Positions 1-7,601 of a stretch of 32,188 bases of DNA are shown here, piece by piece. Numbering within the stretch: position 1 is the first letter of the stretch; each line of letters begins with the position of its first letter. Position numbers and translations under genes: made by a program. Below the pieces are notes generated by a model. The model saw only the letters and a program-made list of their open reading frames with translations, had not been told where the DNA came from and ran no database searches. Where the stretch lies: assembly GCA_017458585.1 (NCBI GenBank), contig JAFTAJ010000016.1, positions 1 to 32,188 of the forward strand, given 5' to 3'. The stretch comes from Bacteroidaceae bacterium (lineage in GTDB: Bacteria; Bacteroidota; Bacteroidia; Bacteroidales; Bacteroidaceae).

Positions 1-63
1 AAATCGCCATATTCGCGCTATTTCGGTGCGATGTTCAGTTCGTTTTCGTACACGCGATTCTAG
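1..63 (+). CDS. C-terminal end of a gene cut by the window edge, possibly an outer-membrane beta-barrel protein
   Basis: Frame 1 is open from the first base and ends at a TAG at 61-63. The 20 visible residues alternate aromatic and small or polar residues (YSRYFGAMFSSFSYTRF) and end in Phe. A terminal Phe after an alternating strand is the usual signal of outer-membrane beta-barrels, so an OMP or TonB-dependent receptor end is inferred. A terminator-like hairpin with five T residues starts right after the stop, which supports a real gene end on this strand. The protein family cannot be named from so little sequence. Confidence 0.5.
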   Translation, partial: KSPYSRYFGAMFSSFSYTRF

Positions 64-84
64 AGGCCTCAAAAGGGGCTTTTT
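64..84 (+). terminator. Rho-independent terminator-like hairpin
   Basis: gcctc (66-70), loop aaaa, ggggc (75-79) forms a five-pair stem with one T-G wobble, followed by ttttt at 80-84. It sits directly after the TAG at 61-63 and so probably ends the transcript coming from the left. Confidence 0.55.
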
Positions 85-170
85 AGTACGAAATATTTTG
101 ACAATGGCGGCTTGCGGGAGAGTATTTCGCACAGAAATCACAGATATTAAACAAAAACAGAAAAAACTCC

Positions 171-280
171 AATGAGCCACGTATTGCATACGTTTCTTGC
201 AGCAGTCTCTGCATCTGGCTGCAAGCAAGCTCGCGCCACACGCAGCGACTACGCCAAGGAGCTAACGCTCACGGCTCATT
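171..280. repeat. 110-bp structured intergenic element with inverted ends
   Basis: The stretch begins with aatgagcc (171-178) and ends with its reverse complement ggctcatt (273-280). Inside it is a perfect hairpin acgtat-tgc-atacgt at 179-193. Its last 34 bases (246-279) recur at 8185-8218. It has no open frame worth calling. It behaves like a small non-coding dispersed repeat. A miniature mobile element is possible, but no target-site duplication was seen. Confidence 0.45.
246..279. repeat. 34-bp dispersed repeat, copy 1
   Basis: It matches 8185-8218 at 33 of 34 positions, sharing acgccaaggagctaacg and ggctcat. Both copies are followed within about 25 bases by gcaaaaacata. It forms the right end of the 110-bp element at 171-280. 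Confidence 0.7.
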
Positions 281-372
281 GGCAAAAACATAGAAAAACA
301 TTCTCGCTCTCGCCATAATGTCATTGGAAAAACGTGGAAAAACAAATATTACATCAGACATAATCATCATAC

Positions 373-390
373 GCCCCGGCCTTTCGGGGC
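373..390. terminator. G/C-rich hairpin downstream of the AraC gene
   Basis: gccccg (373-378) pairs with cggggc (385-390) around a six-base loop. It lies beyond the 3' end of the minus-strand AraC gene (stop at 476) and could end that transcript. No T-run follows on either strand, so the terminator role is uncertain. The rest of 281-475 holds nothing else I recognise. Confidence 0.3.
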
Positions 391-475
391 CACTCCTAAA
401 TGTTGGAGGGGGAGTTTAAGGTCTTTAGGGAGAAGATGGGAGTTGATGGGAGGGGAGCAGGAGATTAAGGGAGTC

Positions 476-1381
476 TCATTTTCTCTGTTTATATTCCAAC
501 GGTGTTTGGTTGGTAAAGCGTTTGAAATATTTACTGAAGAAAGCAGGATTTGGGAAGTTCAATTCTTCTGAAATTCTGGCAATTGACTTGTCGGAATGTT
601 TCAGTTCTATCTTGATATGTGCCATTAGTGCGCGGTCAATCCATTCCTTGGCGGTGATACCACTGGCCTGCCGGATAACGGTACCAAGATAGCGCTGTGT
701 GAGATACATCTTGTCGGCATAGAAACCAATTCGATGTTCGCGCGTAGCATACTGGTTGACAAGGTAAATGAAGCGTTCGAAAATAGTTTGTTCACGACTT
801 TGTGAGGCCTGTAGCAATTCTGTGTGCTGGCGATAAAGTCCGTCGTAGTGATGCATCATGGCTGCCACAAGACTGCTGACGGTTTGGCGATTGTAATCTT
901 TTTGTTGGATGGTATGCCAGATGGTGTCCATGATATGGCGGGCAGTATCAATGTCATTTACATCTGCCCTTATTTGGAAGTCACGCACCTGTCCGTTAAA
1001 TGACAATGGCATTTGCCCTACAGCAAAAGGCATGGGGAAGTCGGCAAAAAGCGCCAAACCATAGATTTCAATATCATCGCTGAAACTGATGGGGCTAAGG
1101 ATAGAACTGGGTCCCAGAAATACCAATGTGCCAGCGTTAATCCGTCGTTCTACAAGATTGATGCTGGCATGTATTTCGCCTTGCACAATTATGCCTAAAC
1201 GATAATCGTCAATGCTGAAGGGGGGCTGACTTTGTTTAAGTACCATCAGAAACGCGCTGGGGTCGCCGTATACCATCCCCAGCTCATTGCTGATAAAAGA
1301 CTTTTCACGTATTTGTGCGATATGGGGACTCAGCAGATCCTTCATCCGCGAGTAGTTCATCAGTTTCGGAGTCTTATTCAT
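476..1381 (-). CDS. AraC-family transcriptional regulator, divergent from the efflux operon
   Basis: The 301-residue protein has a long N-terminal sensing part (about 1-190) and a C-terminal double helix-turn-helix of the AraC/XylS type (about 205-298). The HTH ends in the familiar pattern ISEELNFPNPAFFSKYFKRFTNQTPLEYK. The N-terminal half has a cupin-like feel (SINLVERRINAGTLVFLGP), as in ligand-sensing AraC proteins, but its ligand is unknown. The gene is divergent from the tolC-hlyD-ABC operon with 162 bp between start codons, so it most likely controls that operon and itself (inferred). The ATG is placed 26 bases downstream of a -7 box on its own strand. Confidence 0.85.
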   Translation of the reverse strand: MNKTPKLMNYSRMKDLLSPHIAQIREKSFISNELGMVYGDPSAFLMVLKQSQPPFSIDDYRLGIIVQGEIHASINLVERRINAGTLVFLGPSSILSPISFSDDIEIYGLALFADFPMPFAVGQMPLSFNGQVRDFQIRADVNDIDTARHIMDTIWHTIQQKDYNRQTVSSLVAAMMHHYDGLYRQHTELLQASQSREQTIFERFIYLVNQYATREHRIGFYADKMYLTQRYLGTVIRQASGITAKEWIDRALMAHIKIELKHSDKSIARISEELNFPNPAFFSKYFKRFTNQTPLEYKQRK

Positions 1382-1406
1382 ATATAATATATCATTAAAC
1401 TTGGTG

Positions 1407-1414
1407 CAAAGATA
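1407..1414 (-). promoter_or_regulatory. Bacteroidota -7 promoter box for the AraC gene
   Basis: The minus strand reads TATCTTTG followed by C, an exact match to TAnnTTTGC. It lies about 25 bases upstream of the AraC start codon. No clear -33 TTTG is visible. Confidence 0.55.
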
Positions 1415-1431
1415 ATAAAAACATTTCTATT

Positions 1432-1470
1432 AATATCCTATTTGTAGGCAAATCAAACAAAAAGGATATT
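1432..1470. promoter_or_regulatory. Candidate operator between the divergent AraC and efflux genes
   Basis: aatatcc (1432-1438) and ggatatt (1464-1470) are perfect inverted 7-mers with centres 32 bp apart, about three helical turns. They lie between the two divergent -7 boxes. This arrangement would suit a dimeric regulator such as the neighbouring AraC protein. The assignment is inferred from position and symmetry only. Confidence 0.3.
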
Positions 1471-1511
1471 TTTTGCTAATGATAGATAATATGAGTTTGA
1501 CAAAAACATCA

Positions 1512-1519
1512 TACTTTTG
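1512..1519 (+). promoter_or_regulatory. -7 promoter box for the efflux operon
   Basis: TACTTTTG followed by CA fits TAnnTTTGC. It leaves a leader of roughly 20 bases before the ATG at 1544. A TTTG occurs at 1496-1499, but the spacing (12 bp) is shorter than usual for a -33 box. Confidence 0.55.
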
Positions 1520-1543
1520 CAGCGTAGATTTAATGTAACGGTT

Positions 1544-2812
1544 ATGCGAAGAATCATTTTTGGACTTTTAATGCTTCCGATGATGGCGCAGGCGCAGACA
1601 TTGGAAGACTGTTTGCAGTCGGCAGAGCGCAACTACCCGCTGATTCAGCAGTATGGGCTGATTGAGAAGACAACGGAGTTGACGGTGGCCAACATACAGA
1701 AAGGTTGGTTGCCGCAGGTGACGGCCTCGGCACGGGCTACGCTACAGAGTGATGTGACGGCGTTTCCAGACCAGATGCAGTCGATGTACCAGACGATGGG
1801 TATTAACATGGAAGGTCTGAAGAGGGACCAGTATCGTGTAGGCATTGATATTCAGCAGACGGTTTTTGATGGCGGAGCCATTAAGAGTCAGAAAGAAATT
1901 GCCCGTCAGCAGGGCGAGGTGCAGGCGGCCCAGAACGAGGTAAACCTATATAATGTACGCAAGCGGGTGAATGAGATGTACTTCGGGCTGCTGCTGCTTG
2001 ATGAGCAGATACAACTCAATAAAGACCTGCAGGAGATGTTGTCAGCAAACGAGAAGAAACTGTCATCGATGCTGAAAGGTGGCACAGCTGCTGAGAGTGA
2101 CTTTCTGAACGTGAAGGCGGAACGGCTAAAGGCGGTACAGCAGGCCACAGGGCTGAAGGCACAACGTAGTGCCTTGCGGAGGATGCTCTCGGCTTTTTGT
2201 GGTATGGAGGTGAAAGAGGCCGTGAAGCCGACGAATAGTGTTCAATATCCAATAATCAATAATAGCAGGCCGGAATTGAAAGCGATTGATGCTCAACTGC
2301 GCCTGGCTGATGCACAAGAGAAAGCTCTCGATGCAGCACTGAAGCCCAGATTGGGTGTGTTTGCACAGGGATATTACGGTTATCCAGGCTATAATATGTT
2401 CGAGGATATGATGAGGCGAAGGTTCTCTTTGAACGGTATGATTGGCGCCAGTGTGACATGGAACATCGGTGCTCTCTATACCCGTAAGAACGACAAGGCG
2501 AAACTGAATGTCCAACGTTCGATGTTCAATGTTCAACGAGAGACATTCCTTTTCAATAATCATCTGGAGCAGATTCAGCATAATGAGAACATCGAGCGCT
2601 ATAAGAAACTGATGGCCGATGACGAGGAAATTATCACTTTGCTCTCATCCATCCGCAAGGCGGCTGAGTCAAAGCTCTCGCATGGCATCATTGACGTGAA
2701 TGACCTGGTGAAAGAAATCAACAATGAGAATGCAGCCAAGGTCAACGGGCGGATACACGAAATAGAGATGCTGAAAGAGATTTATGACCTGAAATATACA
2801 ACAAATCAATAA
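1544..2812 (+). CDS. TolC-like outer-membrane efflux protein
   Basis: The protein of 422 residues is an outer-membrane factor of the OEP/TolC type. It forms the exit duct for the ABC pump encoded just downstream. A signal peptide is clear at the N terminus (MRRIIFGLLMLPMMAQA, cut before QTLEDC), then come long helical stretches with the typical pattern TLEDCLQSAERNYPLI and VFDGGAIKSQKEIA. I chose ATG 1544 rather than the in-frame TTG at 1517, because the TTG lies inside the -7 box and would put extra residues before the signal peptide. Two 7-bp repeat arrays lie inside the gene (2243-2263, about residues 234-240; 2508-2535, about residues 322-331). The adaptor gene starts 7 bases after the stop. 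Confidence 0.85.
   Translation: MRRIIFGLLMLPMMAQAQTLEDCLQSAERNYPLIQQYGLIEKTTELTVANIQKGWLPQVTASARATLQSDVTAFPDQMQSMYQTMGINMEGLKRDQYRVGIDIQQTVFDGGAIKSQKEIARQQGEVQAAQNEVNLYNVRKRVNEMYFGLLLLDEQIQLNKDLQEMLSANEKKLSSMLKGGTAAESDFLNVKAERLKAVQQATGLKAQRSALRRMLSAFCGMEVKEAVKPTNSVQYPIINNSRPELKAIDAQLRLADAQEKALDAALKPRLGVFAQGYYGYPGYNMFEDMMRRRFSLNGMIGASVTWNIGALYTRKNDKAKLNVQRSMFNVQRETFLFNNHLEQIQHNENIERYKKLMADDEEIITLLSSIRKAAESKLSHGIIDVNDLVKEINNENAAKVNGRIHEIEMLKEIYDLKYTTNQ
2243..2263 (+). repeat. 7-bp tandem array inside the tolC-like gene (first)
   Basis: Three heptamers: caatatc, caataat, caataat. The array is exactly 21 bp, so it keeps the frame and encodes YPIINN-type residues in a variable part of the protein. 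Confidence 0.5.
2508..2535 (+). repeat. 7-bp tandem array inside the tolC-like gene (second)
   Basis: Four heptamers: atgtcca, acgttcg, atgttca, atgttca. The reverse complement of the unit (tgaacat) belongs to the same family as the array at 23225-23252. It encodes an NVQRSMFNVQRE-like stretch. Confidence 0.6.
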
Positions 2813-2819
2813 CAAAGGT

Positions 2820-3713
2820 ATGAAAAAGATATTGGCAATGGCAGGTGCAATGCTAATGCTGGCATCCTGCGGAAGCAAAGAGAAAGAATTCGATGCCACA
2901 GGAACCTTTGAGGCTACGGAAGTTACAGTAGCTGCAGAACAGAGTGGTGCGCTGATGTACTTTGATGTGACGGAGGGCGACGAACTTAATCTTGCACAAG
3001 AGGTGGGTCTGATAGACACAACTCAGATTTGGCTGAAGATTAAGCAAGCGGGAGCGACAAAAGCGGTCTATCAGAGTCAGAAACCCGACAGCGAAGCGCA
3101 GATTGCGGCTACGCGTCAGCAATTGGCCAAGGCCAAGCAGGAACAGCAACGCTACAAGGAATTGGTGGCTGATGGAGCGGCACCCAGCAAGATGCTTGAC
3201 GATGCCACAAGTCAAGTACAGGTGTTGCAGAAACAACTTAATGCGCAAATCTCATCACTAAACACCCAGCTTTCAACTCTCAATTCTCAACAGTCAACAG
3301 TCGATGTACAAGTTGACCAATTGCGTGACCAGTTGCGAAAGTGCCATATCGTTACTCCTATTAAGGGCATCGTGCTGGAGAAATACGTCGAGAGGGGTGA
3401 GTATGTCGGTGTTGGAAAGCCGCTGTTTAAGATGGCCGATACGGAGGAGATGTACATCCGTGCCTACGTCACTTCGGCACAGTTGAAGGACATCAAGGTT
3501 GGCCAGCAGGCGAGGGTGTTTGCAGACTATGGCGATGGTCAGAAGAAGGAGTACGATGGAACAGTGAGCTGGATTTCAAGCAAATCAGAGTTCACGCCCA
3601 AGACCATATTGACAGATGACGAACGTGCCGATTTGGTGTATGCGGTGAAGCTGGCCATCAGAAACGACGGTTACGTCAAGATTGGTATGTATGGGGAAGT
3701 GAAATTCAATTGA
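2820..3713 (+). CDS. HlyD-type periplasmic adaptor lipoprotein of the efflux pump
   Basis: This 297-residue membrane-fusion protein links the inner-membrane ABC exporter to the TolC-like channel. It starts with a lipoprotein signal ending in the lipobox LASC (Cys17), so it should be lipid-anchored. After a biotinyl/lipoyl-like strand (TGTFEATEVTVAAEQSGALM) comes an alpha-helical hairpin (about 90-172), then the returning barrel (IVTPIKGIVLEKYVERGEYVGVG). The helical hairpin contains a 7-bp DNA array (3271-3305, about residues 151-162). The stop codon TGA at 3711-3713 lies inside another 7-bp array. It resembles E. coli YbhG in role and context. Confidence 0.85.
   Translation: MKKILAMAGAMLMLASCGSKEKEFDATGTFEATEVTVAAEQSGALMYFDVTEGDELNLAQEVGLIDTTQIWLKIKQAGATKAVYQSQKPDSEAQIAATRQQLAKAKQEQQRYKELVADGAAPSKMLDDATSQVQVLQKQLNAQISSLNTQLSTLNSQQSTVDVQVDQLRDQLRKCHIVTPIKGIVLEKYVERGEYVGVGKPLFKMADTEEMYIRAYVTSAQLKDIKVGQQARVFADYGDGQKKEYDGTVSWISSKSEFTPKTILTDDERADLVYAVKLAIRNDGYVKIGMYGEVKFN
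3271..3305 (+). repeat. 7-bp tandem array in the adaptor's coiled-coil region
   Basis: Five heptamers with consensus NNTCAAY: tttcaac, tctcaat, tctcaac, agtcaac, agtcgat. It stays open in the gene's frame and encodes LSTLNSQQSTVD within the helical hairpin. Confidence 0.65.
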
Positions 3714-3736
3714 CCATTGACCATTGACTATTGACC
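3709..3736 (+). repeat. 7-bp tandem array over the adaptor stop codon
   Basis: Four heptamers (attgacc, attgacc, attgact, attgacc). The TGA of the adaptor gene (3711-3713) is part of the first unit. The same family (rotation gaccatt) recurs inside the rel gene at 15414-15497. Confidence 0.75.
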
Positions 3737-3746
3737 ATTTAGAATT

Positions 3747-5213
3747 ATGAATGCCATAGATGTCAGTCATATCAGTAAGAGCTACGGCAGGGTTAAGGCA
3801 TTGCAGGACGTGTCATTCTCCGTTGGTAAGGGCGAGGTATTCGGACTGATTGGCCCTGACGGAGCGGGCAAGACATCGATGTTCCGCATTCTCTGTACGC
3901 TGCTATTGGCAGACAAAGGTACGGCGACGGTGGATGGCTTCGATGTGGTGAAACAGATGAATGAGATACGTCGACGTGTGGGCTATATGCCCGGACGGTT
4001 TTCGCTGTATCAGGATTTGACGGTAGAGGAGAACCTGAAGTTTTTTGCCACGCTCTTTGGAACGACAGTTGACGAGGGCTATGACTCTATTAAGGCCATC
4101 TATTCTCAGATAGAGCGGTTTAAGGACCGCAAGGCTGGGGCGCTGTCGGGCGGTATGAAACAGAAGCTGGCGCTGAGTTGTGCGCTAGTGCATCAGCCCA
4201 GTGTGCTATTGCTTGATGAGCCCACCACGGGTGTTGACCCTGTGAGTCGCAAGGAGTTCTGGGAGATGCTGTCGATGCTTAAGGAGCGCGATATCACCAT
4301 CGTGGCTTCCACGCCCTATCTCGATGAGGTACGACGGTGTGAGCGTGTGGCGTTCTTGAGCGAAGGAAGAGTGATGGGCATCGATACGCCAGAGATAATC
4401 CTTGATAGATTTAAGGAAATCTTCAATCCGCCAGGCCTTGAAAACGGTTCAAGGTTCAAGGTTCAGGGTTCAAGTGACAACGTCATTGAGGTGGAGCACT
4501 TGGTCAAGGCCTTCGGTGACTTTCATGCCGTGGATGACATTTCTTTTACAGTTAAGAAAGGTGAGATATTCGGTTTCTTAGGAGCCAATGGAGCAGGCAA
4601 GACGACAGCGATGCATATGCTGACAGGACTGAACCAGCCTACGAGTGGCACGGGACGTGTGGCAGGCTACGATATCCGAACGGAACATGAGCAGATTAAG
4701 AAACATATCGGCTATATGTCGCAGCGATTCTCGTTGTATGAAGACTTGACGGTGGCTGAGAATATCCGACTCTTTGGAGGCATCTACGGTATGGGAAGTG
4801 AAGAGATTAAGACGAAAACGGATGACTTGCTGCGTCAGCTGAAGTTCGAGGATCATAAAAACGACCTTGTGGGTTCTCTGCCCTTGGGTTGGAAACAGAA
4901 ACTGGCGTTCTCAGTGAGTATCTTTCACGAGCCAGCCATCGTGTTTCTCGACGAGCCGACGGGGGGTGTCGATCCTGCTACACGTCATCAGTTCTGGGAA
5001 TTGATTTACGAGGCAGCATCACGAGGTATTACCGTCTTCGTGACGACCCACTATATGGATGAAGCTGAATACTGCGACCGCATCTCCATCATGGTGGATG
5101 GCAAGATTAGTGCGATGGGAACGGCTGAGGAACTGAAGCGCAATTTGAACCAGCCCGATATGGATCATGTGTTTACGTATCTGGCACGTCAGGCCACAAG
5201 GTCGTCAGACTAA
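3747..5213 (+). CDS. Tandem two-domain ABC transporter ATPase (YbhF-like)
   Basis: Two nucleotide-binding domains are fused in 488 residues, powering the two ABC-2 permeases downstream. Domain 1 has Walker A GPDGAGKT (36-43), signature LSGGMKQ (133-139) and Walker B with DEP (157-159). Domain 2 has Walker A GANGAGKT (279-286), a degenerate signature LPLGWKQ (378-384) and Walker B with DEP (402-404). The switch histidine is present in domain 2 (THYMDE, His435) but replaced by Pro in domain 1 (STPYLDE, Pro190). One composite ATP site therefore looks canonical and the other degenerate. The linker between the domains (about 234-243) is encoded by a 7-bp repeat array. The stop codon TAA (5211-5213) begins another array. 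Confidence 0.9.
   Translation: MNAIDVSHISKSYGRVKALQDVSFSVGKGEVFGLIGPDGAGKTSMFRILCTLLLADKGTATVDGFDVVKQMNEIRRRVGYMPGRFSLYQDLTVEENLKFFATLFGTTVDEGYDSIKAIYSQIERFKDRKAGALSGGMKQKLALSCALVHQPSVLLLDEPTTGVDPVSRKEFWEMLSMLKERDITIVASTPYLDEVRRCERVAFLSEGRVMGIDTPEIILDRFKEIFNPPGLENGSRFKVQGSSDNVIEVEHLVKAFGDFHAVDDISFTVKKGEIFGFLGANGAGKTTAMHMLTGLNQPTSGTGRVAGYDIRTEHEQIKKHIGYMSQRFSLYEDLTVAENIRLFGGIYGMGSEEIKTKTDDLLRQLKFEDHKNDLVGSLPLGWKQKLAFSVSIFHEPAIVFLDEPTGGVDPATRHQFWELIYEAASRGITVFVTTHYMDEAEYCDRISIMVDGKISAMGTAEELKRNLNQPDMDHVFTYLARQATRSSD
4446..4473 (+). repeat. 7-bp tandem array encoding the linker between the two ABC domains
   Basis: Four heptamers: ggttcaa, ggttcaa, ggttcag, ggttcaa. They encode SRFKVQGSS between the end of domain 1 and the start of domain 2. 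Confidence 0.7.
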
Positions 5214-5231
5214 ATTGTAAATTGTAAATTA
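5211..5231 (+). repeat. 7-bp tandem array spanning stop codon and spacer before the first permease
   Basis: taaattg, taaattg, taaatta. The first three bases are the TAA stop of the ABC ATPase gene. The array fills the whole gap up to the ATG of the permease at 5232. Confidence 0.65.
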
Positions 5232-6275
5232 ATGAGGCAGTTTATATCATTTGTCATAAAGGAGATGCGACACATTCTGCGCGACAAGCGTACGATGCTG
5301 ATACTCTTTGGCATGCCTATTGTGCTGATGCTGCTCTTCGGCTTCGCCATCACCAACGACGTGAAGAATGTGCGCACAGTGGTGGTGACTTCTCAGATGG
5401 ACCACCTGACGCAGCAGGCTGTAGACCGACTGGCGGCATCTGAATACTTTACGATTGTCAAAGCGGTGAGCACACCGAAGGAGGCGGAATGGATGATTCG
5501 CAGCCAGAAGGCCGACCTCGCTATTGTCTTCGCTCTCAAGCATCAAGGTGCTCAGTTCATTGTCGATGGCTCCGATCCCAATATGGCTCAGCAATGGACG
5601 ACCTATGCCCAGCAAGTTGTAGCAAATCCTAGTGTGTCGCTGATTAGTCAGAAGTTGCTCTATAATCCAAGGATGAAGTCGGCCTATAACTTCGTGCCGG
5701 CTATCATGGGTATGCTGTTGTTGCTGATATGTGCTATGATGACCTCCGTATCGATTGTCCGTGAGAAAGAACGTGGCACGATGGAGGTGTTGCTTGTCTC
5801 GCCGATAAAGCCGCTGATGATTATTGTGGCGAAGGTGGTGCCTTATCTATTGTTGGCTCTTGTGATTCTGACGATGATACTGCTGATGTCGTCAACTGTG
5901 CTCCAAGTGCCGCTGCAGGGTTCTCTGGGGTGGATACTGGTGCTGTCGCTCATCTATATCCTGCTGGCCCTTTCGCTTGGCCTGCTTATCTCTAACATTG
6001 CTCAGACTCAGTTCGTGGCTTTGCTAGTATCGGCGATGGTGTTGCTCTTGCCTACGGTGATGCTCTCTGGTATGCTGTTTCCTGTGGAATCAATGCCTAC
6101 TATATTGCAATGGATTTCTGATGTTATACCACCACGTTACTATATCCAGGCCATGCGCAAGCTGATGATTATGGGTGTAGGCGTTCAGGAGGTATGGCGC
6201 GAAGTGGTGATTCTGATCGGCATGACTGCCCTGTTGCTCGTTGTTTCACTAAAGAAATTCAAGACGCGCCTATGA
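5232..6275 (+). CDS. ABC-2 type permease (first of two, YbhS-like)
   Basis: This 347-residue inner-membrane permease of the ABC2_membrane_3 type has one N-terminal membrane segment (TMLILFGMPIVLMLLFGFAI, about 21-41). A large extracytoplasmic domain (about 45-150) follows, then a cluster of five to six membrane segments. The coupling-helix region KERGTMEVLLVSP (about 180-192) is typical of the family and contacts the ATPase. It should pair with the next gene as a heterodimer. It starts directly after a 7-bp array and overlaps the second permease by ATGA at its end, which implies translational coupling. The exported substrate cannot be told. Confidence 0.88.
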   Translation: MRQFISFVIKEMRHILRDKRTMLILFGMPIVLMLLFGFAITNDVKNVRTVVVTSQMDHLTQQAVDRLAASEYFTIVKAVSTPKEAEWMIRSQKADLAIVFALKHQGAQFIVDGSDPNMAQQWTTYAQQVVANPSVSLISQKLLYNPRMKSAYNFVPAIMGMLLLLICAMMTSVSIVREKERGTMEVLLVSPIKPLMIIVAKVVPYLLLALVILTMILLMSSTVLQVPLQGSLGWILVLSLIYILLALSLGLLISNIAQTQFVALLVSAMVLLLPTVMLSGMLFPVESMPTILQWISDVIPPRYYIQAMRKLMIMGVGVQEVWREVVILIGMTALLLVVSLKKFKTRL

Positions 6276-7309
6276 TTAAATATTTGCTTCAAAAGGAGTT
6301 CCTGCAGATTCGGCGCAACACGTTTATGCCGAAAATTATCTTCATCTTCCCCATCATGGTGATGTGCGTCATGCCTTGGGTCATGAATCAGGAGGTGAAG
6401 AACATCCGTGTGGATGTGGTGGATATTGACCGCACCACACAATCCCAGCAACTCGTCCACCAGATAGAGGCATCGAACTATTTTATCTTTAATGGTCAAA
6501 AAGCAACTTATCATGAAGCCATTAAGGATATAGAGACCTCTAAGGCTGATATCATCCTTGAAATCCGCGATGGCCAATACCTCATCGCTGCTAATGCCGT
6601 CAATGGTACCAAAGGTTCGATTGGCTCAGCGTATCTCTCGCAAATTGTCACATCGCGCCAACTGATTCTCTATTCTCAATTCTCAATTCTCAGTCTTTAT
6701 AATAAAGGTCAGAACTACAAAGTCTTCATGATTCCCGCCCTGATGGGAATCCTGATGATGATGCTTTGCGGTTTCCTGCCAGCGCTGAACATTGTGGGAG
6801 AAAAAGAAAAGGGCACCATTGAGCAAATCAATGTTACCCCTGTCTCGAAATGGTCGTTTATCCTCGCCAAACTGATTCCTTATTGGATTATCGGACTGCT
6901 GGTGCTCTCCCTTTGCCTTGTGCTCTCGTGGCTTGTCTATGGCATCACCTGTGAGGGGTCGCTCTGGCTCGTCTATCTGTTGGCAATACTGTTGGCGCTG
7001 TTCTTCTCGTCGTTTGGGCTGATAGTGTCGAACTACAGCGATACCATGCAGCAAGCTATGCTCGTCATGTGGTTCTTTGTTGTCTGCATGCTGCTGCTCT
7101 CGGGCCTCTTTACTCCCACGCGTTCTATGCCAGAGTTGGCATATATGACTACTTACGTCAACCCCATGCACTACTTCATCGATGCCATCCGCACCGTCTT
7201 CGTGCGTGGTGGCACCTTCCCGGCCATCGCCCATCAAGTACTCGCTCTCAGCGTCATCTCCTCCGTCATGGCAATCTGGGCTGTCAAGAGCTACAAGAAG
7301 AACAGTTAA
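6272..7309 (+). CDS. ABC-2 type permease (second of two, YbhR-like)
   Basis: This 345-residue partner permease has the same layout: an N-terminal membrane helix (about 19-36), an extracytoplasmic domain (about 40-148) and about five C-terminal membrane segments. The family motif EKEKGTIEQINVTP follows the second helix. I chose the ATG at 6272, which overlaps the stop of the first permease as ATGA. An earlier in-frame ATG at 6194 would add 26 residues that do not look like a membrane protein start and would lie within the upstream gene. A 7-bp array (6665-6692) encodes about residues 131-141, just before the second membrane helix. The gene ends the efflux operon and is convergent with the antitoxin-like gene. 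No clear terminator was found in the 31-base gap. Confidence 0.88.
   Translation: MIKYLLQKEFLQIRRNTFMPKIIFIFPIMVMCVMPWVMNQEVKNIRVDVVDIDRTTQSQQLVHQIEASNYFIFNGQKATYHEAIKDIETSKADIILEIRDGQYLIAANAVNGTKGSIGSAYLSQIVTSRQLILYSQFSILSLYNKGQNYKVFMIPALMGILMMMLCGFLPALNIVGEKEKGTIEQINVTPVSKWSFILAKLIPYWIIGLLVLSLCLVLSWLVYGITCEGSLWLVYLLAILLALFFSSFGLIVSNYSDTMQQAMLVMWFFVVCMLLLSGLFTPTRSMPELAYMTTYVNPMHYFIDAIRTVFVRGGTFPAIAHQVLALSVISSVMAIWAVKSYKKNS
6665..6692 (+). repeat. 7-bp tandem array inside the second permease gene
   Basis: Four heptamers: attctct, attctca, attctca, attctca. They encode ILYSQFSIL, near the end of the extracytoplasmic domain. The unit is the same family as part of the array in the adaptor gene (tctcaat). 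Confidence 0.7.
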
Positions 7310-7340
7310 GGTTGCCCCTATCCCTTGTGTCTTCATGTCT

Positions 7341-7601
7341 TCAGACTGCAACAATGTCTGTTCCTAAGGCAGAAGACAGTTTTGCTAACGTGCGTAAGGT
7401 GAAATTATGCTGTCCAGATAGCCATACTGACACTTCAGCCTCGCTCTTACCCATTTTTAGTGCGAGGTCTTTTTGGGAAAGATTTTTTTGATGAAGAAGC
7501 GAAGCAATCTTGTCGGCTATGGCAAAAGTCAGTCTAGTTTCCCGCTTAACCTCATCTGGAATATTTTGGACTGCTTCAAGATAGAGGTTTCTGTTTTTCA
7601 T
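7341..7601 (-). CDS. XRE-type helix-turn-helix protein, probable antitoxin
   Basis: The 86-residue protein has a central Cro/C1-type helix-turn-helix (about 26-80: IADKIASLLHQKNLSQKDLALKMGKSEAEVSVWLSG). It is the second gene of a two-gene unit, overlapping the upstream gene by ATGA (7598-7601), so translation is likely coupled. Small XRE proteins encoded second to a small toxin are the HigBA layout, and such antitoxins usually repress their own operon (family knowledge). The assignment as an antitoxin is inferred from size, HTH and gene order. It could instead be a plain regulator. Confidence 0.65.
   Translation of the reverse strand: MKNRNLYLEAVQNIPDEVKRETRLTFAIADKIASLLHQKNLSQKDLALKMGKSEAEVSVWLSGQHNFTLRTLAKLSSALGTDIVAV

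Noticed and set aside
1517..1543. Earlier TTG start for the tolC-like gene
   Set aside because: The TTG is part of the promoter -7 box and would put nine residues before a good signal peptide that begins at ATG 1544.
6194..6271. N-terminal extension of the second permease
   Set aside because: The 26 extra residues are encoded within the first permease gene and are polar. The ATGA overlap at 6272 gives a standard permease start.
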